A stretch of 64,000 bases of DNA from Paenibacillus paridis (lineage in GTDB: Bacteria > Bacillota > Bacilli > Paenibacillales > Paenibacillaceae): contig NZ_VCIX01000065.1 in NCBI RefSeq assembly GCF_006345825.1, positions 1 to 64,000 on the forward strand, written 5' to 3'. Made by a program: the position numbers and the translations under genes. Of the stretch, positions 39,083-49,774 are shown piece after piece. Under the pieces are notes generated by a model that was given only the letters and a program-made list of their open reading frames with translations, ran no database searches and was not told the origin of the DNA. Numbering within the stretch: the first letter of the stretch is position 1; each line of letters begins with the position of its first letter.

Positions 39083-40444
39083 ATGAGTACAGAGCTGATG
39101 TTTGACCGTGTTCCACCGCAGAACTTAGAAGCTGAACAAGCTGTCATCGGGGCAATATTGCTGCAAGCGGAAGCGCTTATTACAGCGATGGAGCGGGTGC
39201 GCAGCGAAGACTTCTATAGCGGTCCCCATAGACAAATCTATGAAGCGATGGTCGAGATCGCCGAGAACAACCAACCGGTTGACCTCGTAACCTTGACCGC
39301 GCATTTGCAGGATCAGCATCTTCTTGAGGAAATTGGCGGCGTCAGCTATTTGGCGAAGCTGGCCAATTCCGTGCCGACTGCGGCAAACGTCGATTATTAT
39401 GCGCAAATCGTCGAAGAGAAGTCGATGCTCAGGCGCTTGATCCGAACCGCAACGAATATCGTCTCCGATGGATATGCCAACTCCGAGGATGTTGGCGTGC
39501 TGCTCGGCGATGCAGAGAAGAAAATTCTCGAGATATCGAATCGCCGATCCGGCAGCGGCTTCATCTCCATCCGCGATGTGCTGATGGAGGTCTTCGAGAA
39601 GGTTGAGCAGCTTTATCAGGATAAGGGAGGCACGACAGGCATTCCGTCGGGCTTTACCGACCTTGACCGGATGACTGCCGGCTTCCAGCGAAGCGACTTA
39701 ATTATCGTTGCTGCCCGTCCTTCTGTAGGTAAAACGGCATTTGCGCTTAACGTAGCGCAGAATGTCGGCGTCCGCGCCCGCGAGACCGTGGCCATCTTCA
39801 GTCTGGAGATGTCAGCCGCTCAGCTGGTTCAACGTATGATCTGTGCCGAAGCCAACGTTGATGCACAGCGCATGCGTACGGGCCACTTGGAAGGCGACGA
39901 CTGGGAAAAGCTGACGATGGCCATCGGTTCCTTGTCCGAAGCGCAAATCTTCATCGATGATACGCCGGGGATTACGGTAGCCGAGATTCGTGCGAAATGC
40001 CGTCGTCTAAAGAAGGAAAAAGGCCTTGGCATGATTATGATCGACTATTTGCAGCTGATCTCCGGCCGCGGTAAAGCGGGCGAGAACAGGCAGCAAGAGG
40101 TATCTGAGATTTCGCGTACCTTGAAGCAAATTGCTCGTGAGCTTGAGGTTCCCGTTATCGCGCTCTCGCAGCTCAGCCGGGGCGTTGAGCAGCGGCAGGA
40201 TAAACGCCCGATGATGTCCGATCTCCGGGAGTCAGGATCGATTGAGCAAGATGCCGATATCGTCTCCTTTCTTTACCGGGATGATTATTACGATAAAGAG
40301 TCGGAGAAGAAGGATATTATCGAGATTATTATTGCCAAGCAGCGGAATGGACCGGTAGGTACAGTAGAGCTGGTGTTCCTCAAAAAGTATAATAAATTCG
40401 TAAGTATTGATCGCGCGCATCAGGATCCGATGCAAGCATCATGA
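39083..40444 (+). CDS. dnaB: Replicative DNA helicase DnaB
   Basis: Hexameric fork helicase (called DnaC in B. subtilis). N-terminal domain PPQNLEAEQAVIGAILL; RecA-like domain with Walker A ARPSVGKTAFALN, Walker B MIMIDYLQLISG and EISRTLKQIARELEVPVIALSQLSRGVE. Length 453 is normal. Followed by a terminator. Confidence 0.97.
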   Translation: MSTELMFDRVPPQNLEAEQAVIGAILLQAEALITAMERVRSEDFYSGPHRQIYEAMVEIAENNQPVDLVTLTAHLQDQHLLEEIGGVSYLAKLANSVPTAANVDYYAQIVEEKSMLRRLIRTATNIVSDGYANSEDVGVLLGDAEKKILEISNRRSGSGFISIRDVLMEVFEKVEQLYQDKGGTTGIPSGFTDLDRMTAGFQRSDLIIVAARPSVGKTAFALNVAQNVGVRARETVAIFSLEMSAAQLVQRMICAEANVDAQRMRTGHLEGDDWEKLTMAIGSLSEAQIFIDDTPGITVAEIRAKCRRLKKEKGLGMIMIDYLQLISGRGKAGENRQQEVSEISRTLKQIARELEVPVIALSQLSRGVEQRQDKRPMMSDLRESGSIEQDADIVSFLYRDDYYDKESEKKDIIEIIIAKQRNGPVGTVELVFLKKYNKFVSIDRAHQDPMQAS

Positions 40445-40450
40445 ATTCCC

Positions 40451-40488
40451 GAACAATTGCATGGGCAACTATGCAATTGTTCGTTTTT
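40451..40488 (+). terminator. Terminator after dnaB
   Basis: GAACAATTGCAT (40451-40462) and ATGCAATTGTTC (40471-40482) followed by GTTTTT. Confidence 0.9.
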
Positions 40489-40491
40489 CGT

Positions 40492-40520
40492 TTGACTTCT
40501 AGCAGTCGGACTGCTACACT
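40492..40520 (+). promoter_or_regulatory. purA promoter
   Basis: TTGACT (40492-40497), 17-base spacer, TACACT (40515-40520). The leader of about 105 bases ends with an 18-base palindrome beside the ribosome binding site. Confidence 0.7.
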
Positions 40521-40600
40521 ATTAATGCTGTCTTTTGACTGGTGTCACAAAGCCTTTGAACGAAGGAAATTTTGTGCTGCGGCGTAATGACGGTAATTTT

Positions 40601-41920
<1,320 letters not shown>

Positions 41921-41932
41921 AATTATGACAAG

Positions 41933-41960
41933 GGTGGCCCATGAGGCCATCCTTTTTTTT
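41933..41960 (+). terminator. Terminator after purA
   Basis: GGTGGCC (41933-41939) and GGCCATC (41945-41951, one G-U) followed by eight or more Ts. Confidence 0.85.
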
Positions 41961-42095
41961 GTGATGTGAAACTCAGAAATATAATCTGCGATAAGAGAAT
42001 GCTTGTCCGAAATGTTGACCATAATGGTAGATAGCAGATTATGGAAGACACAGTGATCAATAGGATATAGGTCGCTGTTGAACGGAGGGATTAGC

Positions 42096-42776
42096 ATGAA
42101 TATGTTAAAGAGCGTAGGATGGCTCGCCAAACTGGTGGCAGCGGGGCTAATATTAAGTTTTTTGTCGATATGGACGACGGGCTATATTGTGACAAGCTAT
42201 GTGGAAACACTATTAAAGCAGTTTAATTTGCCGCTGGAGGTGCCTCCTATGGCGATGTCCGGCGTATGGGGGAAGCTGTGGGGAGCCGATCCGCTCGTAA
42301 CGACTGATTTGGTAGAGAAAGAAAAGGAAGAGACGACGCCAGAGAAAGCAGAATTACCGCAAAATGAGCATGAAACCGTTCCTGAGGACGAACCTCCGGC
42401 GGCGGTGGATGCTTTTGGCCAAGCGACGGACCCTCCGCTCACCGATATTGGAATTGGTGGAGGCACGCAGGCAGGCGGCAGCACAGCACCGGAAACCGGC
42501 GGTGTACAGGAAGGCATAGCAGGCGTAGACGAGTCGGAAACAGCGATGACAACGGATGATTTGACTGAGGTAAAAGAGCAAATGAGCGATCAGGACAAAG
42601 AAGTTTTATTCGGATTATTAATAAGCAAAATGCCGCAGGAATCGATGCAAACCATCTCGCAATATATCGAAAATGGTCTTACGGAGCAAGAGCTGATAGA
42701 CATTCAACAAATTATGGCACAGCATCTCGACAAGACCGAATACGGACAAATGATGGATATTCTGAAAAAATATTAA
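42096..42776 (+). CDS. Uncharacterised membrane-anchored protein
   Basis: I do not recognise a family. One N-terminal membrane segment (LVAAGLILSFLSIWTTGYIV) is followed by an extracytoplasmic or linker region rich in Glu, Pro and Gly (~residues 75-160). A helical C-terminal domain (VKEQMSDQDKEVLFGLLISKM, ENGLTEQELIDIQQIMAQHL) completes the 226 residues. I chose ATG 42096, six bases after GGAGGG. It lies between purA and the M23 wall hydrolase and is followed by its own terminator. Confidence 0.7.
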   Translation: MNMLKSVGWLAKLVAAGLILSFLSIWTTGYIVTSYVETLLKQFNLPLEVPPMAMSGVWGKLWGADPLVTTDLVEKEKEETTPEKAELPQNEHETVPEDEPPAAVDAFGQATDPPLTDIGIGGGTQAGGSTAPETGGVQEGIAGVDESETAMTTDDLTEVKEQMSDQDKEVLFGLLISKMPQESMQTISQYIENGLTEQELIDIQQIMAQHLDKTEYGQMMDILKKY

Positions 42777-42831
42777 TATATTGAAGCTAGTGTAAAGGTT
42801 GCTCCAATTGTTGGGCATATGTTAAAGTATT

Positions 42832-42867
42832 AGGCGAGTGATCCGACAGGATAATTCGTCTTTTTTT
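42832..42867 (+). terminator. Terminator ahead of the M23 gene
   Basis: AGGCGAGT (42832-42839) pairs with ATTCGTCT (42854-42861) with an inner ATCC/GGAT stem, followed by seven Ts. It lies only 50 bases before the M23 start, so an attenuator role cannot be excluded. Confidence 0.7.
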
Positions 42868-42916
42868 ATGTCGGAAACCGGAATAAAAGTTGCATAAGCG
42901 CGAAAAGGAGCCAATC

Positions 42917-44482
42917 ATGACCGTTTTCAGGGACAAAGGTCGGATTCGGAAAGTATGGGATCAAACGATTCAATATTTTCAGCAAGACCGATCGCAACAC
43001 TTGAAGGGCAAGACACAGCAACAATCCGCAAGTGAAACAGAGAGCAAGCCATTTTGGCGCAAGAAGCCGGTTCAACTAGCGGGCGGGGCGCTCGTACTCC
43101 TCACAGTAGCAGGATTTAGCGGCATCCAATATGTCCAAGCAAACACAGTCGAATTTTACAACGTATATATAAATGGAACAGCCGTTGGTACCGTACACGA
43201 TCCAAACGAAGTCGAGCAGCTTGTTCTGCTAGAAACCGAAGAACTGCAGCAAGCAAATCCAAACCTGAACATGGTGCTGGATACAGGAACGATTACATAT
43301 GAGCCGGAGAGTGCGTTCAAAGCAGCGCCTGCTACCAACGAAACGTTGGACAAGCTCGAGGGAATGTTCACCTCTCACGCCGTTGGCGTGGAAGTGAAGA
43401 TCGATGGCAAGGTAATCGGAGTTGTCAAAGACCAGCAGACGGCAGATGATGTTTTGCTGCGAGTTCAAAGTAAATTTGCACCTGAGCTAGCCGCTAAGAT
43501 GAAGAATGCAAAAGAAGTAAAGTCACTCTCGTTCAATGCAAATGAAGCCGAAGCCGACCAGAAGCCTGCGTCCAAAGAACCAGGGCGCGAGGTAACAGAG
43601 GTTGAGTTTATTGAAGCTGTCATGATGGAGAATATCGATACTGATCCGCAGCAGATCATGGAAGCCGAAGCCATTTATAAGCTGCTTGTGCAAGGCAGCA
43701 TCCAACCGACTAAATATACGGTACAAGCTGGCGATTGTGTGGGCTGTATCGCACAGAAGTTTGATATTTCGCCTGAGGTTATTTACAAGAACAACGCATG
43801 GATTAAGGATGACAAAATTACGATTGGCGATGTACTGGATTTAACGGTGCTTCAGCCTGAGCTGACAGTCAAGACGACCGAAAATTTGGTGGAGATCGAA
43901 ACGATCGAACCGCCAGTTGAAATTAAGAAAAATGAGGACATGCGTGTTGGTGAATCCAAGACCATTTCCGAAGGTACGCCAGGCTCCAAACGAATGACGT
44001 ATCGAATCGTGAAGCAGAACGGTTATGTCGTAACCGAAGAGCTGCTCACGAAAGAAGTCATTAAGGAAGCAACTCCAAAAATCGTAGAACGAGGCACAAA
44101 AGTTGTTCTGGGCGAAGGCTCTGGCCGGTTCGCGATGCCGGTATCCGGTTCGCGACTAACAAGTAAGTTTGGCCAGCGTTGGGGACGCATGCATAACGGT
44201 GTCGACTTCACAGGCAATAAGAGCATTATGGCGTCCGATACCGGCGTAGTTGAATTCGTCGGCACGAAGCCGGGCCTTGGCAAAACGATTATTATCAACC
44301 ATAAAAACGGTTATACCACCGTGTATGGTCATTTGAGCTCCTATAAAACAAAAGTTGGCGCCATTGTCGAAAAAGGCGAAAACATTGGCATTATGGGAAG
44401 CACCGGAAATTCGACAGGCGTTCATTTGCATTTTGAAGTGCATAAAGACGGCGTATTACAAAATCCGCTGAAGTACTTATAA
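42917..44482 (+). CDS. M23 family peptidoglycan endopeptidase with LysM and G5 domains
   Basis: A single N-terminal membrane segment (LAGGALVLLTVAGFSGIQYV). Then a LysM-like domain (KYTVQAGDCVGCIAQKF...IYKNNAWI...GDVLDL, residues ~270-315), a G5 domain (~320-390, ETIEPPVEIKKNEDM...VERGTK) and a C-terminal M23 zinc endopeptidase with metal ligands in MHNGVDF and VHLHFEVH. It is predicted to cut peptide cross-bridges at the membrane-wall interface. I chose ATG 42917 with AAAAGGAG upstream. Length 521. The LysM has an unusual CVGC pair. It lies directly upstream of the wal operon, which controls wall hydrolases. Confidence 0.92.
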   Translation: MTVFRDKGRIRKVWDQTIQYFQQDRSQHLKGKTQQQSASETESKPFWRKKPVQLAGGALVLLTVAGFSGIQYVQANTVEFYNVYINGTAVGTVHDPNEVEQLVLLETEELQQANPNLNMVLDTGTITYEPESAFKAAPATNETLDKLEGMFTSHAVGVEVKIDGKVIGVVKDQQTADDVLLRVQSKFAPELAAKMKNAKEVKSLSFNANEAEADQKPASKEPGREVTEVEFIEAVMMENIDTDPQQIMEAEAIYKLLVQGSIQPTKYTVQAGDCVGCIAQKFDISPEVIYKNNAWIKDDKITIGDVLDLTVLQPELTVKTTENLVEIETIEPPVEIKKNEDMRVGESKTISEGTPGSKRMTYRIVKQNGYVVTEELLTKEVIKEATPKIVERGTKVVLGEGSGRFAMPVSGSRLTSKFGQRWGRMHNGVDFTGNKSIMASDTGVVEFVGTKPGLGKTIIINHKNGYTTVYGHLSSYKTKVGAIVEKGENIGIMGSTGNSTGVHLHFEVHKDGVLQNPLKYL

Positions 44483-44501
44483 CATATACCCAATTTAACC
44501 C

Positions 44502-44547
44502 AAAGCTAATCACTTTTGCATCCTGCAAAAGTAATTAGCTTTTTTTA
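44502..44547 (+). terminator. Terminator after the M23 gene
   Basis: AAAGCTAAT-C-ACTTTTGCA, TCC loop, TGCAAAAGT-A-ATTAGCTTT followed by Ts; about 18 base pairs with one mismatch. Confidence 0.9.
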
Positions 44548-44610
44548 GTTATTTGGACAGGGGGAAGACGAGCTCTGGGGGTGTCGAATGTCGCTGCTCT
44601 AGGAATAAAG

Positions 44611-44720
44611 TTACATAGTTAAATCCCGAGTATATATGGTATTGTGACCATGCTAGCTAGATGATGCTGAAAAAGGGAACAGGCTGAAGATCGACGCGAT
44701 TAGGCGGTCGGTCTTTTTTT
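44611..44720 (+). ncRNA. Candidate short transcript with terminator upstream of walR
   Basis: A hairpin GATCGACGC (44689-44697)/GGCGGTCGGTC (44703-44713, one bulge, one G-U) followed by TTTTTTT is a second terminator 170 bases after that of the M23 gene, so something between them is presumably transcribed. A weak promoter (TTACAT 44611-44616, 18 bases, TATGGT) would give an RNA of about 75 bases. No ORF is evident. It is either a small RNA or an attenuator of the wal operon. Confidence 0.35.
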
Positions 44721-44738
44721 CTTTTGGGAGGTTTATAG

Positions 44739-44810
44739 ATGATGAAAATGAGCGATTGGCCGGTCAATTCCTCGAAGCCCGCCAATAAAGGAAAAACCTT
44801 GCTAACATGA
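44739..44810 (+). CDS. Possible 23-residue leader or small protein ahead of walR
   Basis: GGGAGG seven bases ahead of ATG opens a 24-codon frame MMKMSDWPVNSSKPANKGK... ending TGA at 44810. It lies after the terminator hairpin and before the walR promoter candidate. It is basic and has no membrane segment. It is too short for composition to be decisive; the ribosome binding site is the main evidence. Confidence 0.35.
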   Translation: MMKMSDWPVNSSKPANKGKTLLT

Positions 44811-44843
44811 GGGAAGTTTCATTGTGAACTAAAGGATAACGTG

Positions 44844-44852
44844 TGTTAAAAT
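44844..44852 (+). promoter_or_regulatory. walR promoter (extended -10)
   Basis: TGTTAAAAT is an extended -10 about 40 bases before walR, with a weak TTGTGA 19 bases upstream. Other than this and the preceding elements, the 44548-44892 gap shows nothing. Confidence 0.45.
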
Positions 44853-44892
44853 AGAATTTAATACTAAGGACAAGCGACGGGCGGGTGTAGCG

Positions 44893-45648
44893 ATGCACGG
44901 AAAAATATTAGTGGTCGATGACGAACAGCCGATTGCAGATATTATAAAGTTTAATTTGGAAAAAGAAGGCCATCAGGTAATTTGCGCGTTTGATGGCGGC
45001 GAAGCGGTTCGGCTTGCGTTCGAGGAACAGCCGGATCTTATTTTGCTGGATTTAATGCTGCCGGTTAAGGATGGCATGGATGTATGCCGCGAAGTGCGGG
45101 CTAAGCTGCAAATGCCGATTATTATGCTTACGGCTAAAGATACCGAAATTGATAAGGTGCTTGGGCTGGAGCTTGGCGCCGATGACTATGTGACAAAACC
45201 GTTCAGTACGCGTGAGCTGCTTGCACGGGTGAAAGCTCATTTACGTAGGCAGCAGAAGCCGGCGGCAACTGGCGGGGAGAACCCGGGGGGCGCGGCAGAG
45301 GGACCAGTCGAGCAAGAGCAGCAGGGCTTTAAGCTGTTCAACCTATTTATAGATACCGATATGTACGTGGTGTACAAGGATGGCGAGCCGCTTGACCTGA
45401 CCCATCGCGAATATGAGCTAGTTCATTATATGGCACGCAACAGCGGAAAGGTCATGACGCGTGAGCATTTGCTGCAAGCCGTATGGGGCTTTGAATATTT
45501 TGGCGATGTACGGACCGTTGACGTAACGATCCGCAGGTTGCGCGAGAAAATCGAGGATGACCCTAGTCGTCCGGAATATATTATGACAAGGCGGGGCCTT
45601 GGCTATATGATGCGCAACTCCAAAACCGGAGGCTTCGGAGCAGGATGA
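44893..45648 (+). CDS. walR: Response regulator WalR (YycF)
   Basis: Essential regulator of wall hydrolase genes. Receiver domain with VVDDEQ, phospho-acceptor Asp53 ([13 protein letters not shown]) and Lys in YVTKPF; C-terminal OmpR winged helix ([44 protein letters not shown]). The linker contains an Ala/Gly/Glu-rich insert (residues ~120-145), making it 251 residues rather than about 235. Its stop overlaps walK by four bases. Confidence 0.97.
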   Translation: MHGKILVVDDEQPIADIIKFNLEKEGHQVICAFDGGEAVRLAFEEQPDLILLDLMLPVKDGMDVCREVRAKLQMPIIMLTAKDTEIDKVLGLELGADDYVTKPFSTRELLARVKAHLRRQQKPAATGGENPGGAAEGPVEQEQQGFKLFNLFIDTDMYVVYKDGEPLDLTHREYELVHYMARNSGKVMTREHLLQAVWGFEYFGDVRTVDVTIRRLREKIEDDPSRPEYIMTRRGLGYMMRNSKTGGFGAG

Positions 45649-47495
45649 AGGGCAAAAGCTTCTTCCGCACGATCCAGGTCAAGCTGGTTATTATCTATCT
45701 GCTATTGATTCTGGTAGCTATGCAGCTCATTGGCGTGTATTTCATAAGCACGGTCAAGCATTCGTTGATTGACAGCTTCACGAAAAACTTGAAGGAGCAA
45801 GCGGACATCCTCTCTAAGTTCGCTGCCCCAAGCCTTGCCGCCAAGCCGGATACGGAAGGCGATTCCTCGGAAAGCACAACGGAGGATCTTAGCTTGGTCG
45901 TTCGCAACCTATTCAGTATCAGCGGTGCTGAGGTGCAGGTGCTCGATTCAAGCGGCAAGATGGTAGCGACCTCGGTGCAAGGCAATCAGTCGAACATCGG
46001 GAAAAAGAACAAGTCGCTTGCGGTTAGCCGGGCTCTTCAAAATATTACTGACAATGAACAAGAAATTATAGATGAAGACAATACGCGCAAGAAAATGATC
46101 GCACAGCCGGTAACGATTAACGATAACAAGGTCGTTGGCGTTGTTTATGTGGTCGCCTCGATGAATGAGCTGTATGAAACGGTGAATCGGGTCAACCAAA
46201 TTTTTTTCTCGGGCACATTAATTGCGCTTGGCTTGACGGGCGTTCTTGGCGTGCTGCTTGCCCATACGATTACGAGTCCCATTCAGGGACTTACGAGGCA
46301 GGCAGAGGCGGTTGCGCAAGGGAAATTTGACCTACAGGTGCCGGTACTTGGTGATGACGAGATTGGCAGCTTGAGTACGGCCTTCAACGATATGACGATT
46401 CGGCTCAAAGAGGCGCTGTCGGTCAATGAAGAGGAAAATGAAAAGCTGACTTCGATTCTCTCCAATATGAGTGATGGCGTAGTAGCCGCAGACGAGAATG
46501 GCAGAGTGATCGTATGGAACCGTAGAGCGCTTGAGCTGCTGGACAAACGTACCTGCGATGGCTTTATGCTGTCCGAGCTGTTTGAGCTATCGGAGCAGGG
46601 GCTGGAGGAGCTTCAGCAAGGGCGGGGCCAAACGCTGCTTATTGAACGGAACTTCGATGAGCATGAGCCGGATGATGGCAGCGAAGGCGTGCTGCGCGCG
46701 ACCTTTACGCCTATTCACCGCCGCGACAAAGGCATTACAGGAACGATAGCGGTGCTGCAGGATGTAACGGAGCAGGAAAAGCTGGAGCAGTCGCGCCGTC
46801 AGTTCGTAGCCAATGTCTCGCATGAGCTGCGGACACCGCTCACGACAATCAAGAGTTATGCGGAGGCATTGAATGACGGGGCACTGGAGGAGCGGGAGCT
46901 GTCAGAGCGCTTCGTGGGCGTTATCCGTAATGAAACGGAGCGGATGATCAGGCTTGTCACCGATCTGCTTCACTTATCGCGTCTCGATTCGAATCAAGCT
47001 CCGCTTCGCAGGCGGCAAACGAATATTCACGATATGCTGGACGAGGTTGCGGACCGGTTCTCCTTCCAGCTTAGGCAAAAGTCGATCAAAGCCGCAGTTT
47101 GGGTGGATGAGGGACTGGAATCGGCTTGGCTGGACCGGGATCAGATTGATCAGGTGCTTGATAATTTATTTTCCAACGCAATCAAATACACGCTGGACGG
47201 TGGAACGATTCAATTGACGGCGAAGAGGCCGGCCGACTCGGCATTGCTTGCGATTAGCGTGAAGGATACGGGAATCGGTATTCCGAAAAAGGATCTTAAC
47301 CGCATTTTCGACCGCTTCTATCGGGTGGATAAGGCGCGCTCGCGCAATATGGGCGGTACGGGCCTCGGACTTTCGATTGCCCGGGAAATTGTGAAGGCGC
47401 ATGGCGGAACAATTGCCCTGGATTCCGAGCTGAACGAAGGAACGACAGTGACCTTCACACTCCCGCTGCTTAGTGAAGGGGGCGAGCTGGCATGA
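45645..47495 (+). CDS. walK: Sensor histidine kinase WalK (YycG)
   Basis: Two membrane segments (residues ~14-34 and ~187-206) flank an extracytoplasmic sensor domain. HAMP (~207-260), PAS (~265-375), HisKA with phospho-accepting His393 in [15 protein letters not shown], and HATPase_c ([31 protein letters not shown]) follow. It phosphorylates WalR at the division site. Length 616. Four-base overlaps on both sides show tight coupling. Confidence 0.97.
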   Translation: MKGKSFFRTIQVKLVIIYLLLILVAMQLIGVYFISTVKHSLIDSFTKNLKEQADILSKFAAPSLAAKPDTEGDSSESTTEDLSLVVRNLFSISGAEVQVLDSSGKMVATSVQGNQSNIGKKNKSLAVSRALQNITDNEQEIIDEDNTRKKMIAQPVTINDNKVVGVVYVVASMNELYETVNRVNQIFFSGTLIALGLTGVLGVLLAHTITSPIQGLTRQAEAVAQGKFDLQVPVLGDDEIGSLSTAFNDMTIRLKEALSVNEEENEKLTSILSNMSDGVVAADENGRVIVWNRRALELLDKRTCDGFMLSELFELSEQGLEELQQGRGQTLLIERNFDEHEPDDGSEGVLRATFTPIHRRDKGITGTIAVLQDVTEQEKLEQSRRQFVANVSHELRTPLTTIKSYAEALNDGALEERELSERFVGVIRNETERMIRLVTDLLHLSRLDSNQAPLRRRQTNIHDMLDEVADRFSFQLRQKSIKAAVWVDEGLESAWLDRDQIDQVLDNLFSNAIKYTLDGGTIQLTAKRPADSALLAISVKDTGIGIPKKDLNRIFDRFYRVDKARSRNMGGTGLGLSIAREIVKAHGGTIALDSELNEGTTVTFTLPLLSEGGELA

Positions 47496-48955
47496 AGGAA
47501 AAAATAAAAACAACGGCGCTTATCGGTCTTGTTGTGCTTAGCCTTCTCCAAAGCTATTTGCTCGCCTATAGCATGCCTGGACTTGGCGTAACCGTCAGAA
47601 GCGACCAGGATTATGTCATCACGGAGCCGATAGGAACGGCCAAAAGCGTGGAGAGCGTTATTTTTCCCGAGGAGCTTGTTATCCATTTAGGCGGCAATAA
47701 GCATACTGTTATTTATCCGGGGACGCAGTTCTATGAAATGATTCTGAATCAGCGTATTCAGGGTAGAGAATTTAAGGGTTTCCAGCGCAGCCCATCCGAT
47801 GTGCTGAACTGGGAGGAAATCCGCAAGAACGATATCGGAATCGAGCTGAGGTTCGACAATGGCATTCCTGTAGAGCTCTTGCAAAAGCTGCTTAAGCTTG
47901 AAGGGGACTTGCTGTTTCTGAATGAAACTATTGATCGCATATGGATATTCAAGACGACGGGCACGGAGGAGATCAGAACCTTCTTCTTCAGCTCAGACGG
48001 CCAGATGGTATATGAATCGGTTCGAGCGGATCTAACGGTTCGTGACGTACAGGATTATGTGGGCTTCGGACAGTTCCAACCGATGTATACGATGACGGCA
48101 GACGGGCTTTATCTTCCAACTGCGCCGATCCAGTCGACCGAGATGGTTTTTCCGTATGAGACATATTCTCCGGATTTGATGCAGCGCAGCTTGTTCTTCG
48201 ATCCCAGTACGACAAGGGCGCTTGAAGACCGGAGCGGCTCACAAATCTATACCGATGGCAAGCGAGGATTGAAAGTGGAGCAGAACGGCAAATGGATCAG
48301 CTATACCGATCCAAGCGCCCCTCAAATTACGGAAAATGTGCTCAGCGACAATGTATATGCCTCCGTCGACTTTGTTAATCAGCATGGCGGCTGGGATGGC
48401 GTTCACCGTTTCGTTAATGCGCTGCCTGGAGGCGAGGGCAAATCGATGCTCTTTAAGCAATATGTGGAGCAGTATCCGGTTATTGAAACGCCGCCATTCC
48501 GATATGGTTATATGAGGCTGACTCTTCAGCAAGGCGTCGTGACGGAATATTCTAGGTCCTTGATTACGCTCGGTCCGCAATCCGAGTCTCGCAAAGTCAG
48601 ATGGCTGTTAGGCGGAGAGGCGCTTCAACAAAGCTTAAATAACTACGCCAGACGCAGCGAAGTAGAAGCGCTGTTCCCTGCGCTGCAGGCATCACCGATG
48701 GATGATAATCTCATTCGCTTCACGCCAGTATGGGCGGTTCGCCTTACGGATGGCACGGAAGAAGTATTGGTGGACGCATATCCAAATGGGTATGAACCGC
48801 CGCAGGAGCCTGTGGGTGCGGATGGGCAGGAAACCGCTGACGCAGATAGCAAGGAAGAAACCGATACGACAGCAGCAGGCGGAGCGGGCGCGGCAGCATT
48901 GTCCTCCGGTGGGGTGAATCCACTGAAGGCCAGCGATTGGAATCATATGCGGTAA
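47492..48955 (+). CDS. walH: Two-component accessory protein WalH (YycH)
   Basis: One N-terminal membrane helix (TALIGLVVLSLLQSYLLAYSM) and an extracytoplasmic domain of about 400 residues. Overlap with walK and order before walI identify it; YycH inhibits or modulates WalK in the membrane. A glutamate/alanine-rich C-terminal tail is a variable extra. Length 487. Confidence 0.92.
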   Translation: MKEKIKTTALIGLVVLSLLQSYLLAYSMPGLGVTVRSDQDYVITEPIGTAKSVESVIFPEELVIHLGGNKHTVIYPGTQFYEMILNQRIQGREFKGFQRSPSDVLNWEEIRKNDIGIELRFDNGIPVELLQKLLKLEGDLLFLNETIDRIWIFKTTGTEEIRTFFFSSDGQMVYESVRADLTVRDVQDYVGFGQFQPMYTMTADGLYLPTAPIQSTEMVFPYETYSPDLMQRSLFFDPSTTRALEDRSGSQIYTDGKRGLKVEQNGKWISYTDPSAPQITENVLSDNVYASVDFVNQHGGWDGVHRFVNALPGGEGKSMLFKQYVEQYPVIETPPFRYGYMRLTLQQGVVTEYSRSLITLGPQSESRKVRWLLGGEALQQSLNNYARRSEVEALFPALQASPMDDNLIRFTPVWAVRLTDGTEEVLVDAYPNGYEPPQEPVGADGQETADADSKEETDTTAAGGAGAAALSSGGVNPLKASDWNHMR

Positions 48956-48985
48956 GTATGGATGGACGGCGGGAGGTGAAGGCGT

Positions 48986-49741
48986 GTGGATTGGGGACGG
49001 GCGAAAAATGTGCTTATTATTTCATTTTTGCTGCTCAATGTTTTGCTGGGTTACCAGCTTTGGCTCGATATCAGGGAGCAGCTGAACATGAACGTAAATA
49101 CGGCAGAGCTGCCGAAGGATAAGGTGCTGCTTATGCAGCAGAAGCGCATTTCGTTAGAAGCCAATCTACCGCTGGAGACGCCGGAGCTCGGAGATTTAAC
49201 GTATTTGCTTCATTCGGACAGCCGGAAGAACGCGGAGCCTGTTATTTTGGACAAGCCGGTGGACAGCACGATTATGTATAAAAAATCCGAATTAATCAAG
49301 ACACTCGGAAGCCGAATTCCCGAGCTTGATCAATATGCGTTCGACTTGCTGAACAGCAGCGTGGACAAGTTCATCCTATATCGGGTAGTCGAAGGACGCC
49401 CGATGTTCGATGTGAAGCTGACGCTATATATTAGCAATCAGAAAATAATCTCCTACTTGCAGGACCGGGTGGAGCTGCTCGGTTCGGGCGAGGCAAAGCC
49501 GGTGCTGCCGGCTGCGAAGGTGGTCGCGAGCTTAATTGAGACCTACTTGCCGGATGGAGCGATCATTTCCGATATTCAACTGGGCTATAAAGGCCCGATC
49601 TTTGACTCGGAGAAGCAGGTTTCGGCACCGTCTTGGCGGGTAATGCTGGAGAGCGGCCAATTATTTTATGTCAATGCCATTAGCGGCGAGGTTGCAACGG
49701 ATGAAGAGCAAGGGGAAGCAGCAGCGAACGTGATTCACTAA
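48986..49741 (+). CDS. walI: Two-component accessory protein WalI (YycI)
   Basis: Starts MDWGRAKNVLIISFLLLNVLLGYQLW, the characteristic YycI N-terminal helix, followed by an extracytoplasmic domain with YycI-like repeats. Start is GTG 48986 with GGGAGGTGA upstream. Length 251. It forms a complex with WalH and WalK. Confidence 0.93.
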   Translation: MDWGRAKNVLIISFLLLNVLLGYQLWLDIREQLNMNVNTAELPKDKVLLMQQKRISLEANLPLETPELGDLTYLLHSDSRKNAEPVILDKPVDSTIMYKKSELIKTLGSRIPELDQYAFDLLNSSVDKFILYRVVEGRPMFDVKLTLYISNQKIISYLQDRVELLGSGEAKPVLPAAKVVASLIETYLPDGAIISDIQLGYKGPIFDSEKQVSAPSWRVMLESGQLFYVNAISGEVATDEEQGEAAANVIH

Positions 49742-49774
49742 CGGGAGCGGGAGAAGGGACAGGAAAGAGCGATT

